DNA from: Coffea arabica
Taxonomy: Eukaryota > Streptophyta > Magnoliopsida > Gentianales > Rubiaceae
Direction: 5' to 3'
Length of the DNA: 64,000 nucleotides
Assembly: GCF_036785885.1 (NCBI RefSeq)
Contig: NC_092326.1
Location: 43,477,072 to 43,541,071, forward strand
The notes under the pieces are model-generated. The model did not search any database, had not been told where the DNA came from, and saw only the letters and a program-made list of their open reading frames with translations. Positions 37,301-51,325 of this stretch are shown here, piece by piece (positions within the stretch are counted from its first letter, which is position 1; every line of letters begins with the position of its first letter). The position numbers and the translations under genes were made by a program.

Positions 37301-37905
37301 AGTATGGAGGAAGGGAAAGACAGAGCCAGTTACAAGAAGGGGACCGAGAAAGCAGGTAATGCGCGGATTCCCTCAGTGGTTTTGTTATAATTCTAGGGGA
37401 ACTTTGATGATTTTCTGCCTGACTTGAATGAAAAAGTTATATTTCCTTGTTCTGAGCTAGCTAATAGGTAGAAATGCAGAGTCATGCATTTGCATAGTTG
37501 TAAGTTGTTAGGGCCCTTGGGCAGATTTACAACGTACACAAGATAATCTACAAAATATTTGCTTATCGTAAATCAGTTGTCAGTTGGCTTCAAGATTTAT
37601 ATTCTGCTTACAAAATATTCTACTTTCTTAAGTATGTTTTTTTTATTCTGGAGTTAACAATCACACTGGTTCTTGGTAGTTTTTAAGCAAATAATTTGCT
37701 TGCACTAAGCTGACCTGTATCGCACCTGTGCTTTTGGCTAACAGAAGTTGAATTGGTTTGGCTTTGTCTCTTGTAACTAAGATCAGGGTCGGTATCTTTA
37801 AATGTAACCTGTTTCCTTAAAAAGAGTTGGACAATTTTCTTTTGGCATTTAACCAAGCTGATCTCTGTATACAGAGTTTAATTTAGGTTTGTTCTGGTAG
37901 TTAAC
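34384..37905 (+). repeat. Arm D of a 3.5 kb inverted duplication
   Basis: This is the reverse complement of 60261-63782; paired positions sum to 98166 throughout, and paired frames translate identically. It carries upstream DNA, the promoter, exon 1 and part of intron 1 of the CC1-like gene. Confidence 0.96.
34386..36771. other. Upstream region of the CC1-like gene, no gene recognised
   Basis: AT-rich DNA with several short frames of no recognisable content (for example 34994-35224, 35574-35807 and 35842-36277). The segment 36330-36570 has the look of old repeat-derived sequence but no clear ends. The last ~130 bases before 36772 are the presumed 5' UTR. Confidence 0.4.
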
Positions 37906-40900
37906 TGTTACCTCCTACTCTGAGAAGCACAACAGTTGGCTATTATAACTGTTGAGCTTAGTTTGGGTTTTCAGCTCAGTAAATAGTAGTTCATTTATTT
38001 CCTTTTAGGATGTTCTAGCCTGTTGATCACTTCTTCTGAGGGTTATAATTGTTATACATGTGTGTGTGTGTGTATTTGGCAGGAGATTTAAAGAAAAAAA
38101 GGAAGAAGTGGCCGAGCCACAGGCTGATCCTGAGCATGATCGACGGACAGTTTTTGCTTATCAGGTAGTTAAGTTACCTGACTAATCTGTTTTCCTACTA
38201 ATTTACTGGCTTACAACAGCATTTCTTCTGACATGGACTTCCTCTTGTGATTTTGGCAGATTTCTTTGCAGGCAGATGAAAGAGATGTCTATGAGTTTTT
38301 TAGCAGAGCTGGCAAGGTTTTGCTATGCTAGGGCGGGACCCAAATACTTATCTTACGAGACATTAATTAAATGATACTCCATGTTTTGTTGCAGTGAATT
38401 GGAATCTGTATTTGCTTTGTGCCTGCTTCTGCTTGTTTAATAAAAACTAAAAGAACATTACAAATGAGACATACAAGATTTATCTTTGATCTCCTCCTTA
38501 CTGCCCTGACACTCTACTATATTCGATAAGATGATCTATCCATTGAAGCCAATTTTACCCTTGAAGTTCTTTATTCTGCCATAAATCTTCTGAATCAAGC
38601 AATATTTCACCACTTAAAATAATGGATTTCAGCTTATGACTAAAATGCCACAGTAGTGCTGAAGCTGATGTTGTGTAAAATATGCAAAGACTTGTGTGCC
38701 TAATAGGATCTAGGTCTTGAATAGATTTGTTGTCTAACCATGATATCTAGCATAATAATTAATGCGACTTGTATGGCTTGTACCAATAGTCTAAAATAAG
38801 CTGTAAGCAGGTTTTTCTGCATTTAATAAAAAAGTCTCCCTTGATTTGCTTTTCAAAATAGCTGTTAGCTTGGCAATATGTTGAAAGTTAAACATCTTTT
38901 CAATCTTTCAGTAGATTCACAATATTAACTTCTTTTTCAATTTCAGATAAGCTGCTTATAACTTATTTTGAGCTGTTGAGTTTTAAGCATAAGCCCATAA
39001 TCTTTTACTGGGTTGAGTAGGTATGCTGGAATTTTGTGACACCCTGCCTGCTCCCATCATTAGTATTCTTTGTCCCCTGAATTCTCTGAACTCAACTTGA
39101 GTAATAGTTTCATCTGTCAACCTCAACATGACATGCACATGCAAAAATAAATATAATGAATAAACAATTGAATTGTTGCTATATACGATTGTCATGGTGT
39201 CATGATTCCTTCAGAATGATGACTTACCCTCATTGTTGGATAACATTTACCAAGTATTAGGAGTTATTGACAGACAACTTTCATGCAATATCAGGTCAGA
39301 GATGTACGCCTCGTAGTGGACCGCATTTCTAGACGCTCCAAAGGCATTGGGTAGGAAACTACTGACAGAGAAACACACACGACATCACAACTGTATACTA
39401 TCTCAATTTCTCAGAATTTTTATCTTTGTTTTCTTCTTCATATGCTAAATTTTTGTTCTGCAGATATATTGAATTTTACGATGTCATGTCGGTCCCTATG
39501 GCGGTAGCCCTGTCCGGCCAACCTCTTCTTGGTCAATCAGTGATGGTTAAACCATCAGAGGCTGAAAAGAATCTCGTTCAGTCAACTGCATCTGTGGCTG
39601 CTGGAGATACTGACCTAAGATGCCCGTACTCAGGTGGAGCTAGGAGGTTGTATGTTGACAATCTGCATTCTAACATCAAAGAAGATCAACTTCGTCAGGT
39701 AGATATATCCTCCAGTTGGTGGTTTTGCATCCAGTTCTCATTGTATGTATTCAAATAAGCATGGTCATGAATGTTGTGATCTACAATAAGCGTACGGATT
39801 ATAGCTTTTCAAGTTAAATACACCAAATTAAGAATTTCATGGTTCCAATTAAAAGGATAGAGTTTTCAGGATAAAAGGAAAAAGTTTGCAGGTGGGTAAG
39901 TGTCATGATTGAATGAGATGTAACAGTTCGCAACTCCTTTAAATGTCTTTCAGCTTTAACAAATTTTGGAAAGGTCAAGGATGCTAGTGCCTGCAAAAAC
40001 TAATCCAGTTCTTTTCCGGCATTTTAACAAAATGATCTAGTGCTTCCTGATGTTAAAAAGGAACCTTGAAGTTAATTTAATTAGCTACTATGTTTCCAGA
40101 GCTTCTAAACACCTTCATAGGTTTATTTTACTTAATACAACGGACAAATCTAGTATGACTGGGTGACTTGATGTTGTATTTGCTTAAGCTGATTGCCCTA
40201 TATGTAGAAAAGAAAGTTAAGCTCTTAAAACTCGATTTGACACTGTAATTGAACCTTGTGAACAGTTGGGGTCACTCATATTACTTTCTGTTACTGCATG
40301 TGCTTATTGTCTGGATGAATGACATAGCTTACGCGTTTTTCTTATTGGACAATCAGTTGCACGCCGTAAAAGAGAGTCATTATCATTTGCTTGTTCAAAG
40401 AGTAGCAATTTAGTGAAAAGAAAAGATGTTTTAGGCTGGTAGGCACTGATATGTATTTGGCAACAAAAGGATGATATACTTATTGAGCCAAATGGTATAA
40501 GGTTGGCACTGCAGTGTCACACACCATGGATCACTGTTCTGACAAGGAAGGTGTTATTTTTTGAACTCTCTTGGGTTTATACTAGTTGTCTTGATTTTGC
40601 AGCAGATATTTCTCCTGTTAGTCAAGATTCTGATCTTTCCTTTTCAAAAAGTCAGGTTTTTGAACCATTTGGTACTGTTGAGTTGGTGCAGCTGCCTCCT
40701 GACCTGGAGACTGGGCATAGCTGCCGCTATGGTTTTGTGCAGGTGATTGTAGTTCTAGATATGAGTTGTCACAACATTTAAATCATGCATATTGAGTATG
40801 AGCTAACGTAATAGTCTGATGCAGAATAGCTTCACCACATAAAATAGCCTTCTTTGTAGTGAGATCTCAGTGCTCTTCGATGAACCAAGTTAAATCTTTT

Positions 40901-43900
40901 TGTGCACAACCATCTTGCAGTTTTCTCGCCTTGAAGATGCTAGAGCTGCACTAAGTTTAGATGGACAACTGGATATTGCAGGCCGAGTTATGAAGGCAAG
41001 TTATTTATTCTGTTTAAAACTCATGACAACCTTCATGGATTATCATTTACATTTGACATTTTGTGGCTATTTAGTGCTATGGCTCTGTTAGTGTAATAAT
41101 AGCTTGGATTGTAATTAAATTTATCACGAACAAATATTGCTTTCAATACCAGGTGCTCTTTTTCTGGCTTCTACTGATCACCTTAGCTTGTATTAATGGT
41201 TGAATGACTATGGTAGATTGCAGATGACAATGTTCTTCAACCCTTCTGTTTTTCGTTGGCTGGGATTTGCACTAATTATGAGAATTGATTGCAGATGACT
41301 AATTGCCGAATGACTATGGTAGATTGCAGATGACAATGTTCTTCTAATTCTCTTCTTTTGCGCTGGGCTGGGATTTGCACTAATTATGAGAACTGATTCA
41401 TTATCTTTACTCGTTTTTTCTTCATAATCAACAAATAAGACAATAATAAGGCAAGGAAAAAAATGGAAAGGCTTCAATTAGTATTGAAGCTCTATGCGTC
41501 TTGAAAGGCTCTATGCATATTTATTTCTCAAGAGCTAAATTTCTTGTTACCCTCTCTTGTTTCTAAGACACTTTTCCCTGTCATTGGACAAAATTTTGGA
41601 CGTGTAACATTGATCCACATTAAGCACTGAGGGTATTCAAATGATGGGAGTTTCTTGGCCCTGCTGAATCTTAAGAAGGTATAGGTGTAATTACTATTGG
41701 ACTTGCAAATTTTCTTTATACTCAATTCATATGTTTTGCAACCATCAAAATCCATCTAAACCAGAATTTGCGGCCACAATGCAAGTTCATATTATACCAA
41801 GGTAAACTACTGAAGCTAATTTTGGAGATTGTAAGATCAGCCTCTGTACCTAAGAGTTCTCTTCCCTACTGATCTGCATAAATAGATGTGGACAATCACA
41901 TATTTGTATAATGAAATTTATAACTGAAATTAACTAAACAACTGATTTCAACAGTCTTGATGCTGATGTTTTGTTGCCTTGTCAAATTTATCTCTAGCTG
42001 CACTTCAAAACTTGACCACAACTACTTTGCTTAAGTGTGAGGAAGTGAATCAAATGTGTTAGTGGAAAATCTCTCCTCTCTCTGTGGCATAACTCTTTGT
42101 GTTCTGAGCTGCATTTGAACTATCCTTTGTACTTAAGTTTGAAGTTTTGAACATCTTGCGGGATCCCGTGGCAAATGAGGTAGAGATTATATCATCCTTT
42201 TTAGTTAGTTCTTGGTTTATCTCAATTGGCTGCTTAAACCATTGTCCATAAAGCATTAATTTGAATTCCATATTAGGTTCTATCTCGTGCGTTGCTTCCT
42301 TTCATCTATGCATTACCACAATTCATATTTCATAGGTCAATTTGTTTCCTTTTCTTTCATTCTGGGTGACATTCTTCACTGCTTCCTACTTATTGGCTGT
42401 GCAACAGTTGATTAGTAAGTTGGGATCTATAGTTTTTGCCTCAATGGGACAAATGTCACCATAAGAGGAGAGGGCTTCTCCCTTAGAAAATTGAAAATTT
42501 TGGAAAATATCCTTTATAAGTTTAAACTTTTTCCCCTGAAAAACTTGCAAATAGTTAATATTATATACCCAAACTTAGATATGTTAAAGTTTAACCCCAA
42601 GTAAATTTTCTGGTTACGTCTATGACCGTCTCTAATTTTGTTTCAACATTCTTATGCAGGTATCAGCTGTTACAGATCAAACTTTAAGACAAGAAGTTGG
42701 TGCAAATGCTGGAGATTTTGGTGATGATGAGGGTGGTGGTCTGGTAAGCCATTTGTGCAATATAATTGCTGGTTCTACAGCTTAATTTGGTCAAAAGTCC
42801 ATTTCTTTGTCTGTTAATTTAAAGGTCATTCAAAAACTGTTTTCTGCTTGGTGTCTTTTGGGGACAACTTTAGAGATAAGTGAACTTATTCGGGCCGTAA
42901 AAGTTAGTTATGGCTCGTCAAGAAATGAATTGATATCATGCGAAAATATCATTAACAGAGACATGTCTGCTTTGTTGTCGCCTACATAAGTAGAGCTTAT
43001 CTAAATTTTGATTAAAGAAAAGTATAACCGATACAAGATCTACAGAGGGAAGGAAAGGGTAAAATCTTTGTTTTTGTGGTGTTAGCGGCGATTCTGTTTG
43101 AAGGTCTAGTGATGGAAGAGTTATATGCAGAGTATGGTGATGGAAAATGCTCAGCCATTCAGGAGGTACTACTTTATTGGAGATCTAACTTTGATAATAA
43201 ACAACTAGTCAGTGTTTTTTAGCTCTAGTAAGCTACTTTTTTTCATCTGTGTACTTTCTTTGAGAAATATTGCCACATCCAACCCAAGGGCCTCCCATTT
43301 TTTGAAAAGAAATTGTAAGTTCTTGCTTGGAATTCTTTGGTCATCCTTTCTGTTTGGCGTAACGGTACAATATAGAGTACTGAAATTCCACAACATATGC
43401 TTGGTTTCTTATTTAGTGTTGTTATATTTGTTCTGGTTTCTTCCTCAACATTCACCGTGAGCGTTGATTTAGTATCACATCTCAATTTAGTCTAGTCAAA
43501 GATAATTCAAATTAGATAATAGTTAAATCTCCAGGAATGAATATGTTCATTGCTAAATCTTTTCACTTTCCCAGTTATCCCATGCCTTAAGCTGAATGGT
43601 TTCATCTGTTTTCTTTTCTAGGTACCGTTCTTAATACTTTGCTTTTCTTTAATACCGCAAATATTGACGTCATTTTTTGAATGTTTTTCAGTCTCTGAGT
43701 GCTGAATCTCTAACACTTCTCATGCAGAAGAAGCTGGATCATACTAGGATAACATCAAGGTTTGACGTATGCATTTTTTAGTGATTGCTGAATTTTTTGT
43801 ACCTGTTCTTACATATCCTTCCCTCCTCCATAGTGGTGCTGGTTCTGTTGGCAGCCAGGTTGTTGATAACCCTGGCCTTTCTGCACCAGCAGCTCCAGTT

Positions 43901-44814
43901 CTTGGTGCTGCCCCTGAGGTATCTCCTCTTGCTCCTTTTGGACAGATTCCTGTTCCAGCACTTGCGGGATGGCCTGCTGCAGGTCTCTCACTGCCTTCTG
44001 TTACTTTTCCTTCAATTGATACTATAGGCATTCCAAGTGAATGTTTATTGTTGAAGAACGTGTTTGATCCAAAATTAGAGGTTGGTGCTGGAGACATTGT
44101 TTTGCAATCCTCCTTCTTCTTGTTTCTTTTATTGATGTATTACTTTTGCAGTCTGAACCTGAGTTCGACCAGGATATTAAGGATGATGTTGAGGATGAAT
44201 GTTCAAAATTCGGAAAGTTGAAGCACATTTATGTGGATAAGTTCGTACTATCTTTTAGTACCATAACTGATTTTGGCTGCTAACTAGCTTGAATTTGCAA
44301 ACTTTTGTGTATCCCAAATCTTGTCTATGCATGTATTGCCCTATCCTGCAGTAAATGTGAGTTGAAAGATGTTCATGGCTGCAAATTGGTGGCGATGCGC
44401 ATTTAGCTAACAAGTAATCTCTTCTACCTCCTTGTTTCTATTCAATCTTTTTGACGAGCAGGAAAAGCGACGGGTTGGTGTACCTGCGGTTTGAGAACAA
44501 TCAAGCTGCAATTGCTGCGCAGCGTGCACTTCATGGTAGATGGTTTGCTGGGAAGATGATCCTTGCAACGTTCATGGTGACAAAAAATCCCATATGCTTA
44601 AATCAATAACATATATGTTGTTCCAACAGTCAAGAACTGCATATGCTAAACCATACTGGTGGATTGTCATAATATGGATCATGATTTAGCCGTTTTCTCT
44701 CTTTTTTTTTGTTTATGTCAGTGACAAAAATGTGGTAGAAGTAGATGAATTTGTGCACTACTACTTATGCAGGTGCCGCAGAATTACGAGGTCACGTTTC
44801 CCCAGAGCAAGTAG
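36772..44814 (+). CDS. CC1-like splicing factor (RBM39/CAPER family), intact copy
   Basis: Thirteen exons: 36772-37355, 38083-38164, 38260-38316, 39295-39350, 39464-39698, 40656-40742, 40921-40995, 42660-42743, 43692-43759, 43834-44080, 44152-44240, 44462-44576 and 44773-44814. They join in frame to 606 residues. An ATG at 36730 is in frame, but MEFDEFDDYSE is the family-like start. Residues 1-210 form an Arg/Ser/Glu/Asp-rich RS-type region. RRM1 (about 216-295) has RTVFAYQ and SKGIGYIEF; RRM2 (about 321-395) has RRLYVDNL and YGFVQFS. The C-terminal UHM-type RRM3 (about 505-593) has CLLLKNVFDP, ECSKFGKLKHIYV and the RWF of GRWFAGK, which binds ULM peptides of U2AF65/SF3B1-type partners. The family acts in nuclear 3' splice site selection. 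Intron 7 uses a GC donor. The gene crosses D, E and B'. Confidence 0.94.
38047..38073. repeat. Short (TG)n run just upstream of exon 2
   Basis: A TGTGTGTGTG run lies about 10-30 bases before the acceptor of exon 2 of the CC1-like gene. Variation in its length could affect the polypyrimidine context of that acceptor. Confidence 0.7.
41203..41399. repeat. Tandem duplication of about 90 bases in intron 7 of the CC1-like gene
   Basis: The block starting AATGACTATGGTAGATTGCA and ending GGGATTTGCACTAATTATGA occurs at 41203-41290 and again at 41309-41399, offset about 106 bases, with small differences in the middle. The word ATTGCAGATGAC also occurs a third time between them. Confidence 0.85.
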
Positions 44815-47706
44815 GGCGTGCCCATTCATTTAAAGAATAGACGAAATCTCGTGCACACTCCTGCTCGTGTTACCAGCCTTGCTGCTCTTTTTGCATCATT
44901 TTCTTCTGGCTACCTTCCACTTAGCTGGTGGAGTTTTGTATCAGACAGGAACGCTATAGCATAGGTTGTTATTGTATGATCAAAGATATGAACCTCAATC
45001 AATGTAAGTGGCGATAAATACAAGATTTGTCCCATGTATAAAGGGATACTTCACATCTTCTCATTTTATAATTGTAATATCCATTTTCTTCTTTTCTTTT
45101 TTTTTCTCTTGTTTTAAAAGAGTAGGAGCCGTTCTTTAATTTACAAATAATGTTGATGATTTGAACGTATTGAAATTCAGTGCCATTCCAATAAGAAAAA
45201 CCTTAATTCATAGCCACATTGAACGCGGAGTATTTAAATCGCATTCTTTAATTTTTTTTTCAAAAAAAAAGAAAGCTCAATAGGTGGGGCTTAAGTAATT
45301 TTCATCAAAATGGCTTTCCTTCCGAATTATGAGTAGCATTTTTGGTTTGGTCCTTCTAAGGAACGTGTAACAAAATAAGCTGAAATTTTTCATGCCTAAA
45401 AATTTTATCTACGATCCCTTTAGGATACTATATAGTTTGTATCGATGAGATTAAATTTACTGTTGGATACAGGATAGGAATTATAATATTTCGAAAGTTT
45501 AAACTACTAAATGATATGACAAGATTTAAATAGATTAAGTTCATGGGCGTTGTATTCAAAAGAGATCATAGCATCTCACGAAACTTTACAGGACAATAGG
45601 CTCGTGAAATTTATTATTATTGAGGAATTGAATTATCTAAAAATTTGACACTAAAGACCAAAAAGTGTAAAAATACTCGGTTTGCGAGTTGAGATTTTGG
45701 ATGGGGAAAGAAAGGGAAAGAAGAGAAAGTTTAAAAATACTCTTATGCCTAGTTGGGAGATGAGATTTGAGCAGAAAAGAAAAGAAGGGAAGAGAAAGGC
45801 AGGTATTTTTCGTGTTTGAGAGTTTTAGTGAAATAGAAAGGAAGAGAATACGACTAATTGGAGAGGAGGAAGAGACCCGCTACAATAAAAAAAAAAAATT
45901 TTCTGGCCCAAATCGGACAGAAAGCAAAGGAAAGCTACAGAAAGGCTGCAAAAATTTTTTAAATTGCCCACTCTATACTTAAAAAGCTATTGAATGAAAT
46001 ATTTATTGATTAATATGTCCAAAATCATCTCTTTTCTTTCATAAACTCATAAACAACATTAAGGGGCCGCTTGGTTTAGGGATTTTGGTATTTGGAATTA
46101 CAATAATTCTAAAATTGCGCTCTATGTCCAGTGCAATAAGAATTGAAATATTGGAGTCATGCCTTAAAATTTAGCCATTCATAATTCCCAATCAAATTGG
46201 GAGGAATTGACCAAAACCCTGGGCTCTCTAGGAATTATTCCATTTCCTAAAATCTCTTCTCTTCTTTTCTCTCGTAACTTAATCTTTCTCTTCTTTTCTT
46301 TTTCTATCCTCAGCTCACAAACTAGCTGTTAGTTTTTAGTAAAAAAGAAAAGCAAGGAAATGGGAGGATTCAAAAGGATGAACAGCAAGCTAAACTTTCC
46401 CTCTCAAATTGGATGGAAATGAAAAAGAAACTTTGAGAAAACTTGTCAATTTTTTTTTAAAATATCTATTTTATTCTTAAAAAAATTTTAAACAAATATT
46501 TAATGACTTTCATATTCAAAATCATTTCACTGACTCCCAAAAAACCCTCAAACAAATAACAATCCATTTTCTTCTCTCATAACTTATTAATTTTTCCCTT
46601 CTTTTCTTTTCTATCCTAAACTCCCAAGCCAAGAGTAAAGCTCGAAGCTGGAGTTGAGCAGGTGACCGAAGAGGCCTTTGGGGTTTTGTCGTCACTCGTC
46701 ATCTTGAGACTGAAAAAAGCTTTTGAAAGAGAACCCGCAATCCCAAAGTGATTTCCAATCCTAGGGTTTTTTTTTTATGTTTTTTTAAATTCACTCTCGG
46801 AAGTCGGAAATCGGAATAACTCAGGTTCGATTCATCTTCTCCTTTACTTTACCCCACGCTGTTGATACGACAGATTTCTCTACGTGGAGATTAGAGTTTT
46901 ATTTTCCCCTCAAGTTTCTTTTCTTGTAGCGAAAGAAAGTTATAATACTATCTTCCTTTTTCTTCTTTTTTGATTCTAAATCACTTTTGGTACCTTATTT
47001 TACCATTTCCCATTCCATCTCCTCCACGAAGGCATCTAATTGTCAGAGCGGCATTCACTCAGATCTCTGGCTTGGTATCCCTCCTCAACCATCGGTTTGC
47101 TGCCTGCCCAGGGAACTAGTTAAGCAGTCCAACAGAGCTTAGATGTTATTTTGATTTTGTTCAATTTTTTTTTCCTTCTATTAGTAGTTCAGATGCGAAA
47201 TTTAGAAACTGGTTGATTAAATTTTTTTGTAGCCTATGCGAGTATTGTTTGTAGAAATGGGTAACTGATTGATTGATTAAATTTGTGGTTTTTGCGGTAT
47301 TGTTTGTGGGAATTGTTAATAATTTAGACTGGGTTTCTTCCTTTTGAGAATTTGCATTTGAGGTTGAAAATCGGGGACTGTCTTTATTGGACAGTATTTC
47401 CTTGGTTTTGATGGAGTGCATTTTTGAGCTTCGCTATTCTCGCTTTTGGATGTTTTAGATTGGCTGAAACCCGTTACCTCCCAGGCCCTCGTCAATTTTC
47501 CTCATGAATCCATCTATGCCGTATCGATATATGCAATCTAAATACGTTTGCCATAAACTTAGTAACGAGAAATGCAAGGAAAATGATTTTTTTTTTTTTT
47601 ATCAACTTTAAGGAGGACTGATCAATTAAATTTGCATTCGTGTTAGCCTGATTAGGTGGTCGTCCTCTCAATGATATTGACTTTGATTTTTCACAGCACA
47701 TCAAAA
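44815..47706. other. CC1-like 3' UTR, repeat-rich intergenic DNA and RPN3 promoter, copy 2
   Basis: Mirror of 29965-32856. The 3' UTR of the CC1-like gene occupies the first few hundred bases. RPN3 lies in the same direction downstream, with candidate leader donor CTCAG|GTTCG at 46824/46825 and acceptor TTTTCACAG ending at 47696. Confidence 0.45.
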
Positions 47707-50700
47707 ATGACTCAAGACGTTGAGATGAAAGAGCAACCAGCCACCTCAAATTCTGTCGCCTTGACTGCCCCATCCACTCTGCAGCGTAAGTATCTTTCTG
47801 TTCATCTTCTAACCCTTTTACTGCGTTGCTTGGTCTTTAATCAATATTGATTAATTACTATTTCTTTAATGGAAAACTTGGGGTTTCAGACTTGAAAGAG
47901 ATAGCATCACTTATTGAGACGGGTGCATATGCCCGGGAGGTCCGGAGAATAGTTAGGGCAGTTCGGCTAACTATAGCTTTGAGGAAGAAGTTAAAGGCGT
48001 CTGTGATTTCTGCATTCTTAACTCATACCCTTACACCTGGATCAGAGGTGCATTCACGGTTGTCCTCGTACATTCCCAAGGTAAGAAAGTCCTCTTTCAA
48101 TTTTTTTAAATATGTGGAATTTCAGTTCTTTGGCTTGGCACCATTCTTTGTTTTTGCCTCGGTTATTTCTTAAGTGGCTTTTGTTGATGAACTGGCAGTT
48201 GTAGCATGTTTGTTGCTGAAGGAAGAATATTCTGTTTGTACATGACTATATTCTACAGTGTGTTGGGGACTTTACTCCTCAAATTATTGTTCTGGACTTT
48301 GGACAAATTGCATCTTACAGTTATCATAGTCAACTTTACCCCATTTTTGAATTAGTGTGGCAAAACTAGACAGGGCTGATTGATTCTGTGGACAAGATTT
48401 GTGTGATCACATGCAAAAAAGGGTCTAAATGGTTTATGAAAATAGGACATGGACATGAGTGTTGGTTTCATCGTTTGTTAATATGAGCTTTAATTGGAAG
48501 CTGGAGACTCTAGTTATCCCACCACTTCAGCTTGTCATTATATCTTCTCTTTTAATCGCCTTTAGGACAAATTCCGTCACTTTTAAATTTGATTTCATTC
48601 TTCAAGCTCTAAAAATATTTTGTTCAATGGTCTATTAATAGTTGGGGAAGAGTGGAATAGAGTGCTGTGTGCAAAGTAGTTGTTGGAAGTGCAAAGTGTC
48701 AATTAGTTTCATATTAAGGGTGAAAAAGTAACTCCTGTACTCATTGTACATGGTAACATCCTTGGTTTCATCTTTTTCATCAACTTGAAAGTATAAAGCC
48801 TTGTAAAATTTAAAGTTATTATGCCCATATGCTGCTCCTGCTTCCATCCAGTGAGACAACAGTAGAGGAATATTGGCCCTACTGCTATTAGTGCTTGCAT
48901 TTATATGCTGAAACTCAAATTCCTGCACCCTGCCTTTAATTTGCTTGTTATACCTCCGATTTTTTGTTATTTTGCTACCTTCTTAGATAACATTTACTGC
49001 CATTACAATTGTTGCTGTAGTGTCTCCATGAATATTACTTGCAATATTGCAGCAACGAAAGTGACATCAGTTGATGAAGCAACTGGAAATGGGAATTATT
49101 TAATTAAAGGTTTTCTAGTGGTATTGGTTAGGGGTGCAAACGAATCGAGCCGCTCGATTCGAGCTCGACTCGAGCTCGATCAATATCGAGCTCGAGCTCA
49201 AAACATTAAGCTCGTTAGGCTCGCGAGCTCGAATATATATATATTTATTTTTTTTATTTTTAATAGTAAAATTACATAAATATCCTTAATATTTTATTAT
49301 TTATTAAGAAAATATATTATTTTATTTATTTTTTTAAAAATAAAATAATTATTTTTTATTTTTTTAGAGCTCGAGCTTGAAAATTACCAGCTCGTCGAGC
49401 TCGAGCTCGAGTTCGAGTTCGATGAAATTAAGTTAAGGCTCGACTCGATAAGGCCAAAGCTCGACTCGGCTCGGCTCGTTTGCACCCCTAGTATTGGTGG
49501 TGCGTTAATCCTATTGTGGGAATTGTGGAAATGGCTTTTGAATTATCATGTAAGTAATACGAAAAGAATTGAGAGATGATTTTCTTTGTACAAAATCGTA
49601 TCCATTATATGTCTGTCAGACATTTTCTATCCAACAAAATGGACTCGTAATTGGTATGTCTTCATTGCCTTCCGTTTAGTGCAAATATCATGTTTTTTCC
49701 ATTGTATTGTCAAACAAATGCAGTGCTGTTAATAATTATGCAGCTTGACAAACTTAAATGCTTCTTATAGGATGATGAACATGAAATGGAAGTTGATACT
49801 GCAACATCTGCAACCCAAGCCCCTACAAAGCATTCTCTGCCAGAGCTTGAGATTTATTCTTGCTTGCTTGTCCTCATATTTCTCATTGATCAAAAAAGAT
49901 ACAATGAGGTATACTTTCTGTCACCCCACATTTTTGTATATTCCGATATAGTTCTTAATGTAAAAGACTATCTCCCTGTTGTTCTACAGGCTAAAGCATG
50001 TGCCTCAGCAGGCATTGGACGCTTAAAGAACTTCAATAAGCGAACTCTTGACGTTCTAACATCCAGGCTTTATTTCTATTACTCTTTGAGCTATGAACTT
50101 ACTGGTGATCTTGCTGAAATTCGTGGGTGAGTTATGATTTTTACTTGCTATTGCATATACTTCATCCCCTTGGTATGATGCATGATATAATTGGTTCATG
50201 AGCATTTGGCAGCTGGTGCTCATTTTTCCATTTCATATGAATATATGATGCATGGAATAAATGGTTCAGAAATAATTCAGACGCTTATTTTCCATTTCTG
50301 TGTGCGTTTGCATCTGTCTGTGTATTTGTGGGCATATTTTTCTTCAGTACCCTTTCCTTCCAAAACTTTGCCTAACAGAAAGTTTAAATCGCAGAAACCT
50401 GCTTGCTCTGCATCGGATTGCAACACTTCGCCGTGATGAGCTGGGTCAGGTTTGTAACCTAAAACAGTAGCTAGTTTGTTGTCTTAGTGGCAGCCTTCAT
50501 CATACTTAACAGCTTAGTTGATACAGGAAACACTTCTCAATCTGTTGCTTCGAAATTACCTCCATTATAATTTATATGACCAAGCAGAGAAGCTGAGATC
50601 CAAGGCACCCCGTTTTGAAGCTCATTCAAATCAGCAGGTAAATCCAATATTCTTTTTATCTTAGTTTTCTCTCGTGCAGAATCCGTCCATGTGCTTGGGA

Positions 50701-51294
50701 TATTTTATCTTATCTTGTCTGGAACTTGTTGACTTTTCTGCACCAATAAGTATTAGAATCAAAGGATCAAATGAAGGAGTATATTTGGGTTAATTACTTT
50801 TACTCCCCTCAGACTTGGACAAATTACATTGAACCCCTTCCGCTTCTCAACCACTCCACAGCCATTGTTGAACAACTTCTCTGGCTGGAAAGAGAAAGAA
50901 GAAAAACAAAAACTCTTTCATGAATAACTCCTATGATTGAGGGCAAGTTTTGTTAGAGGAACAAGAAGCAATCTGTAGATATATTGATTGGAAAAATATC
51001 TGCTGAAATTATATTAGAATGAATTGGGACAATAATTAAATGGCAAAGTGATGGAAAAAGACGGTTTCCAAGGCTATTCAAACTAAAAGAACCTGGAATG
51101 GAACTTTGACTTGACGACAAACACTATTTTAGTTTTTTTTCTTTCAAGGAAAAGTTTAGTAATAAAGTGGGAGGAAATTCAATTTGTTCTCTTAATCGAT
51201 TTGGCAGACCCAAAGAAACTTGATTAATTTTTTTAATTTTACTGCTGGAAGGATGTCTCCGTTTAATCGTTTTTCTTCTTCTTCTTTTGGTTTT

Positions 51295-51325
<31 letters not shown>

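Noticed and set aside
43919-44080. Intron inside exon 10 of the CC1-like gene starting at GAG|GTATCT
   Set aside because: The frame continues through it and encodes the conserved segment IGIPSECLLLKNVFDP at the start of the UHM domain, so it is exon.
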